Source: an uncultured Chitinophagaceae bacterium (GTDB lineage: Bacteria > Bacteroidota > Bacteroidia > Chitinophagales > Chitinophagaceae). Taken from it: a stretch of 64,000 nucleotides of DNA. The notes below the pieces were generated by a model, which was not told where the DNA came from, ran no database searches, and saw only the letters and a list, made by a program, of their open reading frames with translations. Made by a program: the position numbers and the translations under genes. Where the stretch lies: contig CAKZFX010000013.1 of assembly GCA_936908745.1 (NCBI GenBank), positions 186,001 to 250,000 on the forward strand, in the 5' to 3' direction. Each line of letters begins with the position of its first letter. Position 1 is the stretch's first letter. Positions 41,031 to 48,593 of this stretch are shown here, piece by piece.

Positions 41031-41759
41031 ATGAAGCAGGAGATCAATTTTAAAGACCTCGGCGTGGTGGATTACCAATCGGCATGGGATTACCAGGAAA
41101 GCCTGTTAAAAGAAAACGTACGGATCAAATCGCTGGCTTTTGGCTATGAAACAGCCGCAGATGCTGCACCTGCAGCCTCGGAAACGAAACATTATTTCCT
41201 TTTCGTGGAGCATCCTCCTGTTTATACCTTGGGTAAAAGCGGCGATATGGCCAATGTGCTGATAGATGAAGAAGTGCGGACAAAAAAAGGGATTGAGTTT
41301 TTTAAAACCAACCGTGGCGGTGATATTACTTTTCATGGCCCGGGACAGGTGGTCGGCTACCCGATCATTGATCTGGAAAAATATTATACCGATATCGGCA
41401 AATACCTGCGCAATATCGAAGAAGTGATCATCCTTACATTGGCTGACTATGGCATTGTTGCCGGCCGCTCACCGGGCGAAACGGGCGTATGGCTGGACGC
41501 TGAAATTAAAGGCAAAGAACGAAAAATATGCGCCATCGGTGTTCGCACCAGCCGCTGGATCACCATGCACGGTTTTGCTTTGAATGTAAATACAGATCTT
41601 AACTATTTTAACTTTATCGTGCCTTGCGGTATCAGTGATAAACAGGTTACCTCACTGCAAAAAGAATTGGGAAGGGAAGTGGACATGGAAGAAGTAAAAG
41701 AACGCATCAAAAATAACTTTGAAAAAATATTTGATGCCTCTTTTGTCGACAGCAATTAA
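41031..41759 (+). CDS. lipB: Octanoyltransferase LipB
   Basis: LipB moves octanoyl from acyl-carrier protein to lipoyl domains, the first step of lipoate synthesis. It has the signature RGGDITFHGPGQVVGYPI (about 95-112), catalytic Lys165 in ERKICAIGVR and catalytic Cys199 in FIVPCGISDK. At 242 residues it is slightly longer than E. coli LipB because of an Ala-rich insertion (about 42-52). It overlaps the convergent gene at the TTAA shared stop. lipA is not in the window. Confidence 0.95.
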   Translation: MKQEINFKDLGVVDYQSAWDYQESLLKENVRIKSLAFGYETAADAAPAASETKHYFLFVEHPPVYTLGKSGDMANVLIDEEVRTKKGIEFFKTNRGGDITFHGPGQVVGYPIIDLEKYYTDIGKYLRNIEEVIILTLADYGIVAGRSPGETGVWLDAEIKGKERKICAIGVRTSRWITMHGFALNVNTDLNYFNFIVPCGISDKQVTSLQKELGREVDMEEVKERIKNNFEKIFDASFVDSN

Positions 41760-42466
41760 AAGTCCTTTTGCAAATAAAACTTGTGTTTCTCTTTCAGCTT
41801 GCCATCTTCATACAATTCAAATTTGAACCAGCCTGCATGATAAAAATTCGACTTGTCGATCTTAAAAGTGCGTTCTTTTATTTCTTTCAGTTCAAATAAG
41901 AAATTATCGCTGTCGTCAAAAAACTTAAGGCTGTATTTTTTTTCATCCTCATCTGGCAGGTTTACCCGCACGTAGCCATCTTTATACGTATATACATGCA
42001 GGGACGGTGTAAAGACAACCGGTTTATTACCATTACCCAAACCCATCGTAGGCGCAGCAATCGTGTCTTTTGAATTGCCCATCTTATCAATCTTATCAGT
42101 AAATGCCACCCGCTGGCGTGCCGTGTCTATCACCGGTTTTTTTGCATCGCTGAAGAGATACATGCCTTTGTCCAATAAAATATAAAGACGGTAAAACATC
42201 CGGTCGTTAGTGGCTTTGGTATCTACAAAACCATTTTGAGGAATAGTAGGATCAGGAACCGTAAGGATTGTTTTAAAATTCTTAACGCTGTCAAAAGAAC
42301 GCTGGATGCTGATCTGTTTTACATTTTCAAATGTATTTGTCCAGCCGATAATGATACGGTTGCTGCCGGCATTGGTCACCGAAAATTTAGGAAGCGTATC
42401 CTGCGCATGGAGTTGAGCGCCGAAGCCAACAAGCAATAAAAATAATGACGGGCTGAGTTTGTGCAT
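41756..42466 (-). CDS. Exported protein with FN3-like domain
   Basis: A 236-residue exported protein from ATG 42466 (signal SPSLFLLLVGFGAQLHAQ). Residues about 25-105 look like a fibronectin-III-type beta sandwich (IIIGWTNTFENVKQISIQRS, ending DRMFYRLYILLDKG). The C-terminal part is another beta domain with Lys/Asp-rich strands. No catalytic motif is seen. The earlier in-frame ATG (42511) would add a non-conserved 15-residue stretch before the signal. Function is unknown. It ends on the stop codon shared with lipB. Confidence 0.65.
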   Translation of the reverse strand: MHKLSPSLFLLLVGFGAQLHAQDTLPKFSVTNAGSNRIIIGWTNTFENVKQISIQRSFDSVKNFKTILTVPDPTIPQNGFVDTKATNDRMFYRLYILLDKGMYLFSDAKKPVIDTARQRVAFTDKIDKMGNSKDTIAAPTMGLGNGNKPVVFTPSLHVYTYKDGYVRVNLPDEDEKKYSLKFFDDSDNFLFELKEIKERTFKIDKSNFYHAGWFKFELYEDGKLKEKHKFYLQKDF

Positions 42467-42536
42467 ATCTGTTAGGCAGGTATTGGATTCCTGTTTTATG
42501 GAATGCAGCAAAGATAGGGCAGGAGTTGAAAAACGG

Positions 42537-43463
42537 TCAAAAGATTAACGTTCCTTTGTCAAGCGATAAATTGCCTTGCAGACCACCTGAATGCACCGCA
42601 AGAACCGAACTGCCGGCGGGGAAAAAGCCTTTTTTCAATAAATCTTCCACAGCGTAAAACAGTTTGGCTGTATACACAAAATCAGAAGGAATAGCACTAC
42701 GCCTGTAAAAATCATTCATAAAGCCGATGAGTTCGCCTGTGTATTTGGCATAGCCACCAAAATGATAATCATGGAGAATGCTGACCGGCTTGTTTTTATC
42801 AGCCAGCAATTCACGGGTCATTGTCTCCAATGCTGTATTGCCTTTCATAACACTGATGCCGGTAATCGCTGCGTCGGTTGCATTGATAATGCCGGCCAGG
42901 GTGGTACCTGTGCCAACAGCGCAAAGAATATGTGTGAACAGGCCCGCCGGAATAAATTCAGCGATTCCTCCCGCACCTTTGGCCCCAATGATACCATAAC
43001 CACCTTCAGGAATAACAATATAGCCGGAGGTATCAATTGTAACCGGCAGTTTTTGCAGCCTGTAATCTTCCCGGCTGCTGAATACTAACTGCATGCCCAG
43101 TTGCTCTGCTTGCTGCAACGTATGTGATAGCTGTGCAGGTCGTTCGCCTCTTATAATACCAATTGCTTCAATGTTATTTTGTTTACAGGCATTGGCCGTG
43201 GCAATGATATGATTGGAATAAGCGCCGCCCCATGTCAGGATGCCTTTCCCCGTTGCCATCGCTTCTTCGAGATAATAATGCAATTTGAAAATCTTATTGC
43301 CTGAAATAGCCGGGTGTACTTTATCCAGCCGCAGAACAGCCAATGAATAGTTGTTTTCAACGGCTGCCGGTGAATTTATCGTGTCGATCGTTATGGCATC
43401 AAATGAAAGGGGCTGCAAAGTTTGAATTGTTGCTGGCGAAATTACTTTAATTTCGTGCCGCAT
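42537..43463 (-). CDS. PLP enzyme, ACC deaminase / D-cysteine desulfhydrase family
   Basis: A 308-residue fold-type II PLP enzyme. SGNKIFKLHYYLEEAM (about 54-70) carries the PLP lysine region, followed by LTWGGAYSNH (about 77-86, family Ser/Asn loop). VGTGTTLAGI (about 190-199) is the phosphate-binding loop. The family includes 1-aminocyclopropane-1-carboxylate deaminase and D-cysteine desulfhydrase; D-cysteine desulfhydrase is the commoner activity, but I cannot separate them here. The start is ATG 43463; the in-frame TTG two codons earlier is less likely. Its start is only 11 bp from that of the divergent nucleotidyltransferase. Confidence 0.82.
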   Translation of the reverse strand: MRHEIKVISPATIQTLQPLSFDAITIDTINSPAAVENNYSLAVLRLDKVHPAISGNKIFKLHYYLEEAMATGKGILTWGGAYSNHIIATANACKQNNIEAIGIIRGERPAQLSHTLQQAEQLGMQLVFSSREDYRLQKLPVTIDTSGYIVIPEGGYGIIGAKGAGGIAEFIPAGLFTHILCAVGTGTTLAGIINATDAAITGISVMKGNTALETMTRELLADKNKPVSILHDYHFGGYAKYTGELIGFMNDFYRRSAIPSDFVYTAKLFYAVEDLLKKGFFPAGSSVLAVHSGGLQGNLSLDKGTLIF

Positions 43464-43474
43464 TAACAATCAAT

Positions 43475-44377
43475 ATGAAACCTAAACCTACCTTAGTTAT
43501 ACTCGCTGCCGGCATGGCCTCCCGCTACGGCAGCATGAAGCAGATACAATCTTTCGGGCCCGGTGGCGAAACGATCATGGATTATTCCATTTATGATGCC
43601 GCCCGTGCAGGATTCGGAAAAGTGGTGTTTATTATCCGCGAAAAATTTGCCGACGATTTCAAAAACATATTTGGAAAAAAACTGGAAGGAAAGATCGATG
43701 TGGAATATGTATTCCAGGAACTCGATTTCTTTACCGATGGTTATTCCATTCCTGCAGACCGTACCAAACCCTGGGGCACAGCCCATGCGGTGTTGTGTGC
43801 AAAAGAGGCGGTGAAAGAACCCTTTGCTGTTATCAATGCCGATGACTTTTATGGACGTGATGCATTCAAAGCCGCTGCAGGATTCTTAAATGAACAATGT
43901 GATAAAGAAACCTATGCGATCGTTGGTTACGACCTGCTGAAAACATTATCCGACCATGGCACCGTAAACCGGGGTGTTTGTACGCTGGATAAAAACGGCA
44001 ACCTTGCTTCTATTACAGAGCGGATCAATATCGCAAAAAAAGACGGTGTGATCGTTTGTGATGATGGCCTTGACCCAAAAGAACTATCATTAGACACAAG
44101 AGTGTCCATGAACTTCTGGTGTTTTGATCCTTCTTTCTTTGACTATACACAAAAATTGTTTGCAGAATTTTTAGCACAACATGGCAGTGAGCTGAAATCA
44201 GAATTTTTTATTCCGCTGGTGGCCGACCAGTTTATTAAAGAAGGCAATAAAGTGGAGATCATTCCTACCAGTGCTTTATGGTTTGGTGTAACTTATAAAG
44301 AAGATGCTCCTTTCGTGGAGAAAAGCCTGAACGACCTGATCACAGCAGGAGAATATCCTGAAAAGCTGTGGAGCTGA
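43475..44377 (+). CDS. Sugar-nucleotide-type nucleotidyltransferase
   Basis: A 300-residue cytoplasmic nucleotidyltransferase. LVILAAGMASRYGSMKQIQS (about 7-26) is the NTP-binding G-x-x-x-R-x loop, GPGGETIMDYSIYDA follows, and INADDFYGRDAF (about 119-130) is the metal-binding Asp motif. It resembles glucose-1-phosphate or related NDP-sugar pyrophosphorylases, but the sugar is unknown. A possible promoter lies inside the divergent gene. It ends at a strong terminator. Confidence 0.82.
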   Translation: MKPKPTLVILAAGMASRYGSMKQIQSFGPGGETIMDYSIYDAARAGFGKVVFIIREKFADDFKNIFGKKLEGKIDVEYVFQELDFFTDGYSIPADRTKPWGTAHAVLCAKEAVKEPFAVINADDFYGRDAFKAAAGFLNEQCDKETYAIVGYDLLKTLSDHGTVNRGVCTLDKNGNLASITERINIAKKDGVIVCDDGLDPKELSLDTRVSMNFWCFDPSFFDYTQKLFAEFLAQHGSELKSEFFIPLVADQFIKEGNKVEIIPTSALWFGVTYKEDAPFVEKSLNDLITAGEYPEKLWS

Positions 44378-44396
44378 TCATATATTAATTTAAAAG

Positions 44397-44434
44397 AAAA
44401 CCCTGCATCAGCCTTGGCCGATGCAGGGTTTTGT
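44397..44434. terminator. Bidirectional terminator between convergent genes
   Basis: AAAACCCTGCATC (44397-44409) pairs perfectly with GATGCAGGGTTTT (44420-44432), ten-base loop. A and T flanks serve both strands. Confidence 0.9.
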
Positions 44435-44461
44435 ATGAATACTTATTGCTGACAGGTTTTT

Positions 44462-45592
44462 TTAGTCGCCCTTAACCATGAATACATAATCCTGTATCTT
44501 TTTCACCTGCTGCACTTTGTTCATCCCGGCAACAGAAGACTTTGAAGACAGTTTTATATTTTTATATAAAGGGTTATTCTTTAATTCTTCCAGTGCTTTA
44601 TAAATGTATTTGGACTGAACAGCAAACACAGCACTTTCGGCATTTGTTTTCTTAGCGCTTAAGATACCGATCACTTCGCCACGGCTGTTGAATACAGGAC
44701 CGCCGCTATTGCCCGGATCAGCCGGAACAGCGATCTGGCAGCTTAAGGTATCTCCATTGTTTCCCGTTTTTGCACTCATATAGCCTTCGCCATACACTAC
44801 TTCATCGCGAGGGTAGCCTAAGGTAAAAACAGGCTCTGCAATATCGGAAGCAGTTTTGCTGATACCATATGGTAAAGAGGCAAACGGTTTGAACTTATCG
44901 TCCTCTATCTTAATAAGGGCCACATCCCGGTTTACATCCAGTCGTACAACGATCGCATTGAACTTGTCACCTTTCTCATTAAATACACTGATGTACTTGG
45001 AATTCTTCACCACGTGTGCATTGGTGATCATCAAACCTTTGGGATCAATAAAGAAACCTGTACCCACTGTTTTATAATCAATAGAAGAAGGGAATACAGA
45101 GCTGTTGCTCTGGCTTTGCACTTTGGCTGCGAGCTGGTCAGTTTTATGCTTATTCTGCTTTACCTCATCTTTTGTCTTTTCGATCTCACGGCTCAGCTGG
45201 CGCACATCTTCAGAAGTAGGCGGTTTTGGAGAAACTGTCCACAGCAAAGCGCTTACGCAGATAGCGGTAACGCCCGCGATAGAAGCGGCGATCGCTGCTG
45301 TTCTTTTATAACGGTTCCAGAGGTAAACCACTTTGGAAGTGCCTTTGGCCCTTGCTGTATCGATCTTGCCCTGCTCCTGTAAATGCGTATGCACTTCAGA
45401 CAAAGTGCCTTTCATTTTTTGCCAGTCGCCAAGACGGTTCATCTGTTGCAGGAACAATGTATGTTCCACCACCAGCTGGTCCAGCTCTGCATTGGATTGG
45501 CGCAGGGTTTCAAACTGCAAACGTTCTTCGGCGTTCATTTCGCCCCTGATATACCGTTCCACCGCATCTATAATCTGAATTTCTTCCATCAC
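44462..45592 (-). CDS. Anti-sigma-like membrane protein fused to a trypsin-like protease
   Basis: A 376-residue protein in three parts. Residues 1-95 are cytoplasmic and resemble Bacteroidota anti-sigma N-domains (AVERYIRGEMNAEERLQFET, no zinc motif). Residues about 98-120 form a transmembrane helix (AAIAASIAGVTAICVSALLW). The outside part has a coiled coil (127-160) and then a trypsin-like domain with H193 (ITNAHVVKNS), D223 (NRDVALIKIE) and S296 (DPGNSGGPVF). There is no PDZ domain. The gene overlaps the ECF sigma gene by 4 bp (45589-45592), which strongly suggests it controls that sigma factor. Both the protease triad and the N-domain assignment are from reading; no function is known. Confidence 0.82.
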   Translation of the reverse strand: MMEEIQIIDAVERYIRGEMNAEERLQFETLRQSNAELDQLVVEHTLFLQQMNRLGDWQKMKGTLSEVHTHLQEQGKIDTARAKGTSKVVYLWNRYKRTAAIAASIAGVTAICVSALLWTVSPKPPTSEDVRQLSREIEKTKDEVKQNKHKTDQLAAKVQSQSNSSVFPSSIDYKTVGTGFFIDPKGLMITNAHVVKNSKYISVFNEKGDKFNAIVVRLDVNRDVALIKIEDDKFKPFASLPYGISKTASDIAEPVFTLGYPRDEVVYGEGYMSAKTGNNGDTLSCQIAVPADPGNSGGPVFNSRGEVIGILSAKKTNAESAVFAVQSKYIYKALEELKNNPLYKNIKLSSKSSVAGMNKVQQVKKIQDYVFMVKGD

Positions 45593-46158
45593 TTGCTCCC
45601 GTTTTTATAATGAGTAAAGAATATTTTTTTCAATCGCATCAGGCATTTGTACTTCTGTGTCTTTGCATTATCAGCGTTGGTGTACCCAAAACCTTCGGCT
45701 ATTTCCTGCATATTTCTTTTTTGCAGGTAAAAAGCTTCCAACAGGCTTTTGCAGGGCTCGCCAAGGCTGCCAATGGCTTTGCTCAGGGTCTCGTACTCAA
45801 GGTTACGCTGATCGTGGGCTTCCACTTCGTCATCCACCGGCACTACGGCTTCCAGGCCTTCGACCGGGCTGGAATAACGGTTGGACTGCTGTAATTTTTT
45901 CAGCCAAAGCCGCCGGCTTACCGAATAAACGTACGTTCGTATCTGGCAATTCAGCTCAAATGTTCCTGATCGTACCTTTTCATAAAGAACTATCATGGCT
46001 TCCTGGAAGATGTCTTTGGCATCGTCCGCTGAGCCGTTGTTGTTGATTATCAGGCTCTGAACCACACTATAATTGTCTTTATAGATGGTTTCCACGGCCT
46101 TTGCATCGTTACGGGCTAATCCTTGCAGCAGATCCTTTTCGTTAATCTCTTGTTTCAC
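45589..46158 (-). CDS. ECF-family RNA polymerase sigma factor
   Basis: A 189-residue sigma-70 family (ECF) protein. Region 2 spans about 22-95 (DAKDIFQEAMIVLYEKV is the core-binding helix, followed by the TYVYSVSRRLWLKK -10-reading part). Region 4 is about 125-180 (LGEPCKSLLEAFYLQKRNMQ and EGFGYTNADNAKTQKYKCL, a helix-turn-helix). The last 4 bp overlap the start of the protease/anti-sigma gene, so the two are translationally coupled. The target promoters are unknown. Two small genes downstream in the window are on the opposite strand. Confidence 0.9.
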   Translation of the reverse strand: MKQEINEKDLLQGLARNDAKAVETIYKDNYSVVQSLIINNNGSADDAKDIFQEAMIVLYEKVRSGTFELNCQIRTYVYSVSRRLWLKKLQQSNRYSSPVEGLEAVVPVDDEVEAHDQRNLEYETLSKAIGSLGEPCKSLLEAFYLQKRNMQEIAEGFGYTNADNAKTQKYKCLMRLKKIFFTHYKNGSK

Positions 46159-46331
46159 ATTCCGTTATTTAATACGGGATTTTAAAAATAGTAACCCTTC
46201 CGGCAGCAAAAAAATAACTTAAAACCCCTTTCCCGAAAAAAAAAGTAAAAATATTTTTTAAAACCGGGGTTACCTTTTCCTTTTTCGGGTATTAACAGCG
46301 AAATATTTCAAGAAATAACAAACAAACAAAA

Positions 46332-46553
46332 ATGAAAAAATTCTTAGCAATCATCGCTATCGCTTCTTTTGCAGTAGCTTGTAACAATTCTAGCGAATCT
46401 ACTGACGCAACTGCTGATTCTTTAGCTGCAAAAGCAACTGCTGATTCTTTAGCTGCTGTTGCAACTGCAGATTCTTTAGCTAAAGCTGCTGCTGACACTT
46501 TAGGTGCTAAAGTTGATTCTTTAGGCGCTAAAGTTGATTCTCTGAAAAAATAA
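46332..46553 (+). CDS. Small Lpp-like repeat lipoprotein
   Basis: A 73-residue lipoprotein (signal MKKFLAIIAIASFAVAC, lipobox Cys17). The mature part is built of three 9-residue units (TADSLAAKA, TADSLAAVA, TADSLAKAA) and then 7-residue units (DTLGAKV, DSLGAKV), ending LKK. This looks like a helical coiled-coil rod similar in plan to Braun's lipoprotein: lipid at one end and a C-terminal lysine at the other. Whether it is linked to peptidoglycan is not known. Codons are strongly biased (ttagct, gattct), as in highly expressed genes. It has its own terminator. Confidence 0.75.
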   Translation: MKKFLAIIAIASFAVACNNSSESTDATADSLAAKATADSLAAVATADSLAKAAADTLGAKVDSLGAKVDSLKK

Positions 46554-46604
46554 TTGCCCTCTGACCAGTTCAGCTGGTTTATATTATAAAAGGCAAACAA
46601 TTTT

Positions 46605-46641
46605 GAGACCGTCTCCCTTTAAAGAGGCGGTTTCTTTATTT
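46605..46641 (+). terminator. Terminator after the Lpp-like gene
   Basis: AGACCGTCTC (46606-46615) pairs with GAGGCGGTTT (46624-46633) with wobbles, eight-base loop, then CTTTATTT. A smaller hairpin ACCAGttcagCTGGT precedes it at 46564-46578. Confidence 0.7.
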
Positions 46642-46682
46642 ATGAAGGGGAAAATACATTCTCCATTGCGGCCTTTAAGGGT

Positions 46683-46690
46683 TACCTTTG
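46683..46690 (+). promoter_or_regulatory. -7 box for DEAD-box helicase
   Basis: TACCTTTG, exact TAnnTTTG, giving a start near 46694 and a leader of about 27 nt. Confidence 0.5.
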
Positions 46691-46720
46691 CCGCCTTATT
46701 TTATCTAAACACCTCTCTAC

Positions 46721-48391
46721 GTGGTTACATTTGACTCATTAGGATTAGAAGAAGGATTATTACAATCCATCAGTTCTTTAGGTTTTACTAATCCAACTCC
46801 AATCCAGGAAAAAGCAATCCCTGTTCTTTTACAGGGTACAAAAGATTTTATTGGCCTTGCCCAAACCGGCACCGGCAAAACGGCGGCTTTTGGCCTGCCT
46901 TTATTACAACTGATCCGCAAGGACGACAAATACCCGCAAGCCCTCGTGGTTTGCCCGACAAGGGAACTCTGTCTCCAGATCACCAACGATCTTAACAACT
47001 TCAAAAATAAAAAAGACCATATCGCCGTAACGGCCGTATATGGCGGTACCTCTATCACGATGCAGATCCGCGACCTGAAAAAAGGCTCGCATATCGTGGT
47101 GGCCACACCGGGACGACTGATTGACCTGATCGAAAGAAAGGCGATCAACCTCGAAAAAATCCATTACGTGGTATTGGACGAAGCTGATGAGATGCTGAAC
47201 ATGGGTTTTAAAGATGATATTGAATTTATCCTGCAAAACACACCCAACCGTCAAAGTACCTGGTTATTCAGTGCTACCATGCCACCTGAGATCAGGCAGG
47301 TAAGCAAAAGGTATATGGACAAACCTTTTGAAATCACGGTGGGTAAAGTAAACTCCGGCAATGCCAATATTGATCACCAATACTATGCTACGCAACACCA
47401 CAACCGCTATGAAGTGCTGAAGCGTATCATCGATTTTAACCCTGGTATTTACGGGATCGTGTTTGCACGCACAAAAGCAGATACACAGGATATCGCCGAA
47501 AGACTGACAAGAGAAGGATATGATATTGATGCGCTGCATGGCGACCTGACCCAACAGCAACGTGATAAAGTGATGGGCTTGTTCCGTGACAAAAGCATTC
47601 AACTGCTGATTGCAACGGACGTGGCTGCAAGAGGTATCGACGTTACCGGCATTACCCACGTTATCAACTACGAATTGCCGGATGATGTGGAAGTATATAC
47701 ACACCGTAGCGGCCGTACAGGTCGTGCAGGCAGAAGCGGTGTATCTGTTTCTATCGTTACGCCAAAAGAAAGCTACCGTCTTCGCCAGATTGAAAAGCTG
47801 GTAAACACCCGTGTTCATAAAATGGATATTCCTACCGGTAAAGATGTTTGCCGTAAGCAATTCTTCCACTTCATTGATAAAATGCTGAATGCTGATATCA
47901 GTCATGGTGAATATGAAACATACCTGCCCACGCTGAAAGAAAAATTCGCATCGGTGGAGAAAGAGGAAATCCTGCAACGTGTGGCCGCATTGGAATTTGA
48001 CCGCTTCTTAAAATACTATGAAAACGCAGCCGACCTGAATGTGCGTGAAGAATTATCAAGAAGAGGTGAAAGAGGTGCAGAAAGAATGCAGGCCGGTCGT
48101 ACAAAAGATACACAAGGAAGAAAATTCGGCGGCGCTGGCAATTACCAACGCTTGTTTGTAAACCTGGGTACCAAAGATGGTTTTTACAAAGCGAGTTTCC
48201 TGCAATTCATTCTTGATATGAGCGACCTGAAAAAAGATGTGCTGGGTCGTATTGATATGAAAGAGATGAATAGCTGGGTGGAAATTGAACCATCTGCCGG
48301 TAAAAAGATGATAAAAGCGATTGATGGCAAAAACTTCCGTGGCCGCAAAATCAGGATGAACGATGCGGAAAGCGGCGGCCGCAGAAAATAA
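46721..48391 (+). CDS. deaD: DEAD-box RNA helicase with DbpA-type RNA-binding domain
   Basis: A 556-residue ATP-dependent RNA helicase. The Q motif GFTNPTPIQEKAIP, motif I AQTGTGKT, Ia PTRELCLQI, II DEAD, III SAT, V ATDVAARGID and VI HRSGRTGRAGRSG are all visible. From about 465 a C-terminal DbpA-type RNA-binding domain (YQRLFVNLGTKDGFYKASFL, ending RGRKIRMNDAE) is present, as in DeaD/CsdA and DbpA. The role would be ribosome assembly or cold-shock RNA unwinding (family knowledge). The start is GTG at 46721, since the Q-motif upstream residues need it. It is followed directly by the aromatic-operon promoter. Confidence 0.9.
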   Translation: MVTFDSLGLEEGLLQSISSLGFTNPTPIQEKAIPVLLQGTKDFIGLAQTGTGKTAAFGLPLLQLIRKDDKYPQALVVCPTRELCLQITNDLNNFKNKKDHIAVTAVYGGTSITMQIRDLKKGSHIVVATPGRLIDLIERKAINLEKIHYVVLDEADEMLNMGFKDDIEFILQNTPNRQSTWLFSATMPPEIRQVSKRYMDKPFEITVGKVNSGNANIDHQYYATQHHNRYEVLKRIIDFNPGIYGIVFARTKADTQDIAERLTREGYDIDALHGDLTQQQRDKVMGLFRDKSIQLLIATDVAARGIDVTGITHVINYELPDDVEVYTHRSGRTGRAGRSGVSVSIVTPKESYRLRQIEKLVNTRVHKMDIPTGKDVCRKQFFHFIDKMLNADISHGEYETYLPTLKEKFASVEKEEILQRVAALEFDRFLKYYENAADLNVREELSRRGERGAERMQAGRTKDTQGRKFGGAGNYQRLFVNLGTKDGFYKASFLQFILDMSDLKKDVLGRIDMKEMNSWVEIEPSAGKKMIKAIDGKNFRGRKIRMNDAESGGRRK

Positions 48392-48406
48392 TTTTTTGTA
48401 AACCCA

Positions 48407-48436
48407 TTGATTTTAGACTTGTAAAAACTACATTTG
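48407..48436 (+). promoter_or_regulatory. Consensus promoter of the aromatic operon
   Basis: TTG (48407-48409), 19 nt, then TACATTTG (48429-48436): an exact -33/-7 pair. Transcription would begin about 1 nt before the leader ATG at 48441, so the leader peptide is predicted to be translated from a nearly leaderless message. Confidence 0.75.
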
Positions 48437-48440
48437 AATC

Positions 48441-48530
48441 ATGACAGCAACAAAGACATATTTTGGTTTCTATTTTTATTACTTCTTTTTTGGAAAGAGG
48501 CCGGGAATGCTTTTGTTGAAAACAAGATAG
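48441..48530 (+). CDS. Phe/Tyr-rich attenuation leader peptide
   Basis: A 29-codon ORF, ATG 48441 to TAG 48528-48530, too short for an ordinary ORF call. Residues 7-17 read YFGFYFYYFFF: six Phe and four Tyr in eleven residues, interrupted only by Gly9. It then continues GKRPGMLLLKTR. It lies between a consensus promoter and a rho-independent terminator, directly upstream of pheA, an aminotransferase and tyrA. By analogy with the E. coli pheA and trp leaders, its translation would sense charged tRNA-Phe and tRNA-Tyr. The ORF itself is certain; regulatory function is inferred. Confidence 0.85.
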   Translation: MTATKTYFGFYFYYFFFGKRPGMLLLKTR

Positions 48531-48587
48531 AACAACTAAAAAATCAACATAGAGAATCCCGGCCAGGTGGCCGGGATTTTTGTTTTT
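48482..48587 (+). promoter_or_regulatory. Attenuator: competing antiterminator and terminator arms
   Basis: Arm 1 CTTCTTT (48482-48488, Phe codons) pairs with AAAGAGG (48494-48500), one wobble. Arm 2 GGCCGGGA (48499-48506) pairs perfectly with arm 3 TCCCGGCC (48557-48564), an 8-bp antiterminator. Arm 3 also pairs with arm 4 GGCCGGGA (48569-48576) in the terminator. Arms 2 and 4 are identical in sequence. A ribosome stalled on the aromatic codons would open the 1:2 stem and free arm 2. Unlike in E. coli, the leader stop codon is downstream of arm 2. Confidence 0.8.
48555..48587 (+). terminator. Attenuator terminator before pheA
   Basis: AATCCCGGCC (48555-48564) pairs perfectly over 10 bp with GGCCGGGATT (48569-48578), loop AGGT, then TTTGTTTTT. 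It ends 7 nt before the pheA ATG. Confidence 0.93.
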
Positions 48588-48593
48588 AATACG

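Noticed and set aside
46292..46600. 102-residue minus-strand ORF with ESTLAPK repeats
   Set aside because: It is the antisense of the small repeat lipoprotein, whose plus-strand reading has a signal peptide and lipobox.
48567..48593. In-frame GTG start for pheA at 48567
   Set aside because: It lies inside the terminator hairpin; the dehydratase begins properly at ATG 48594.
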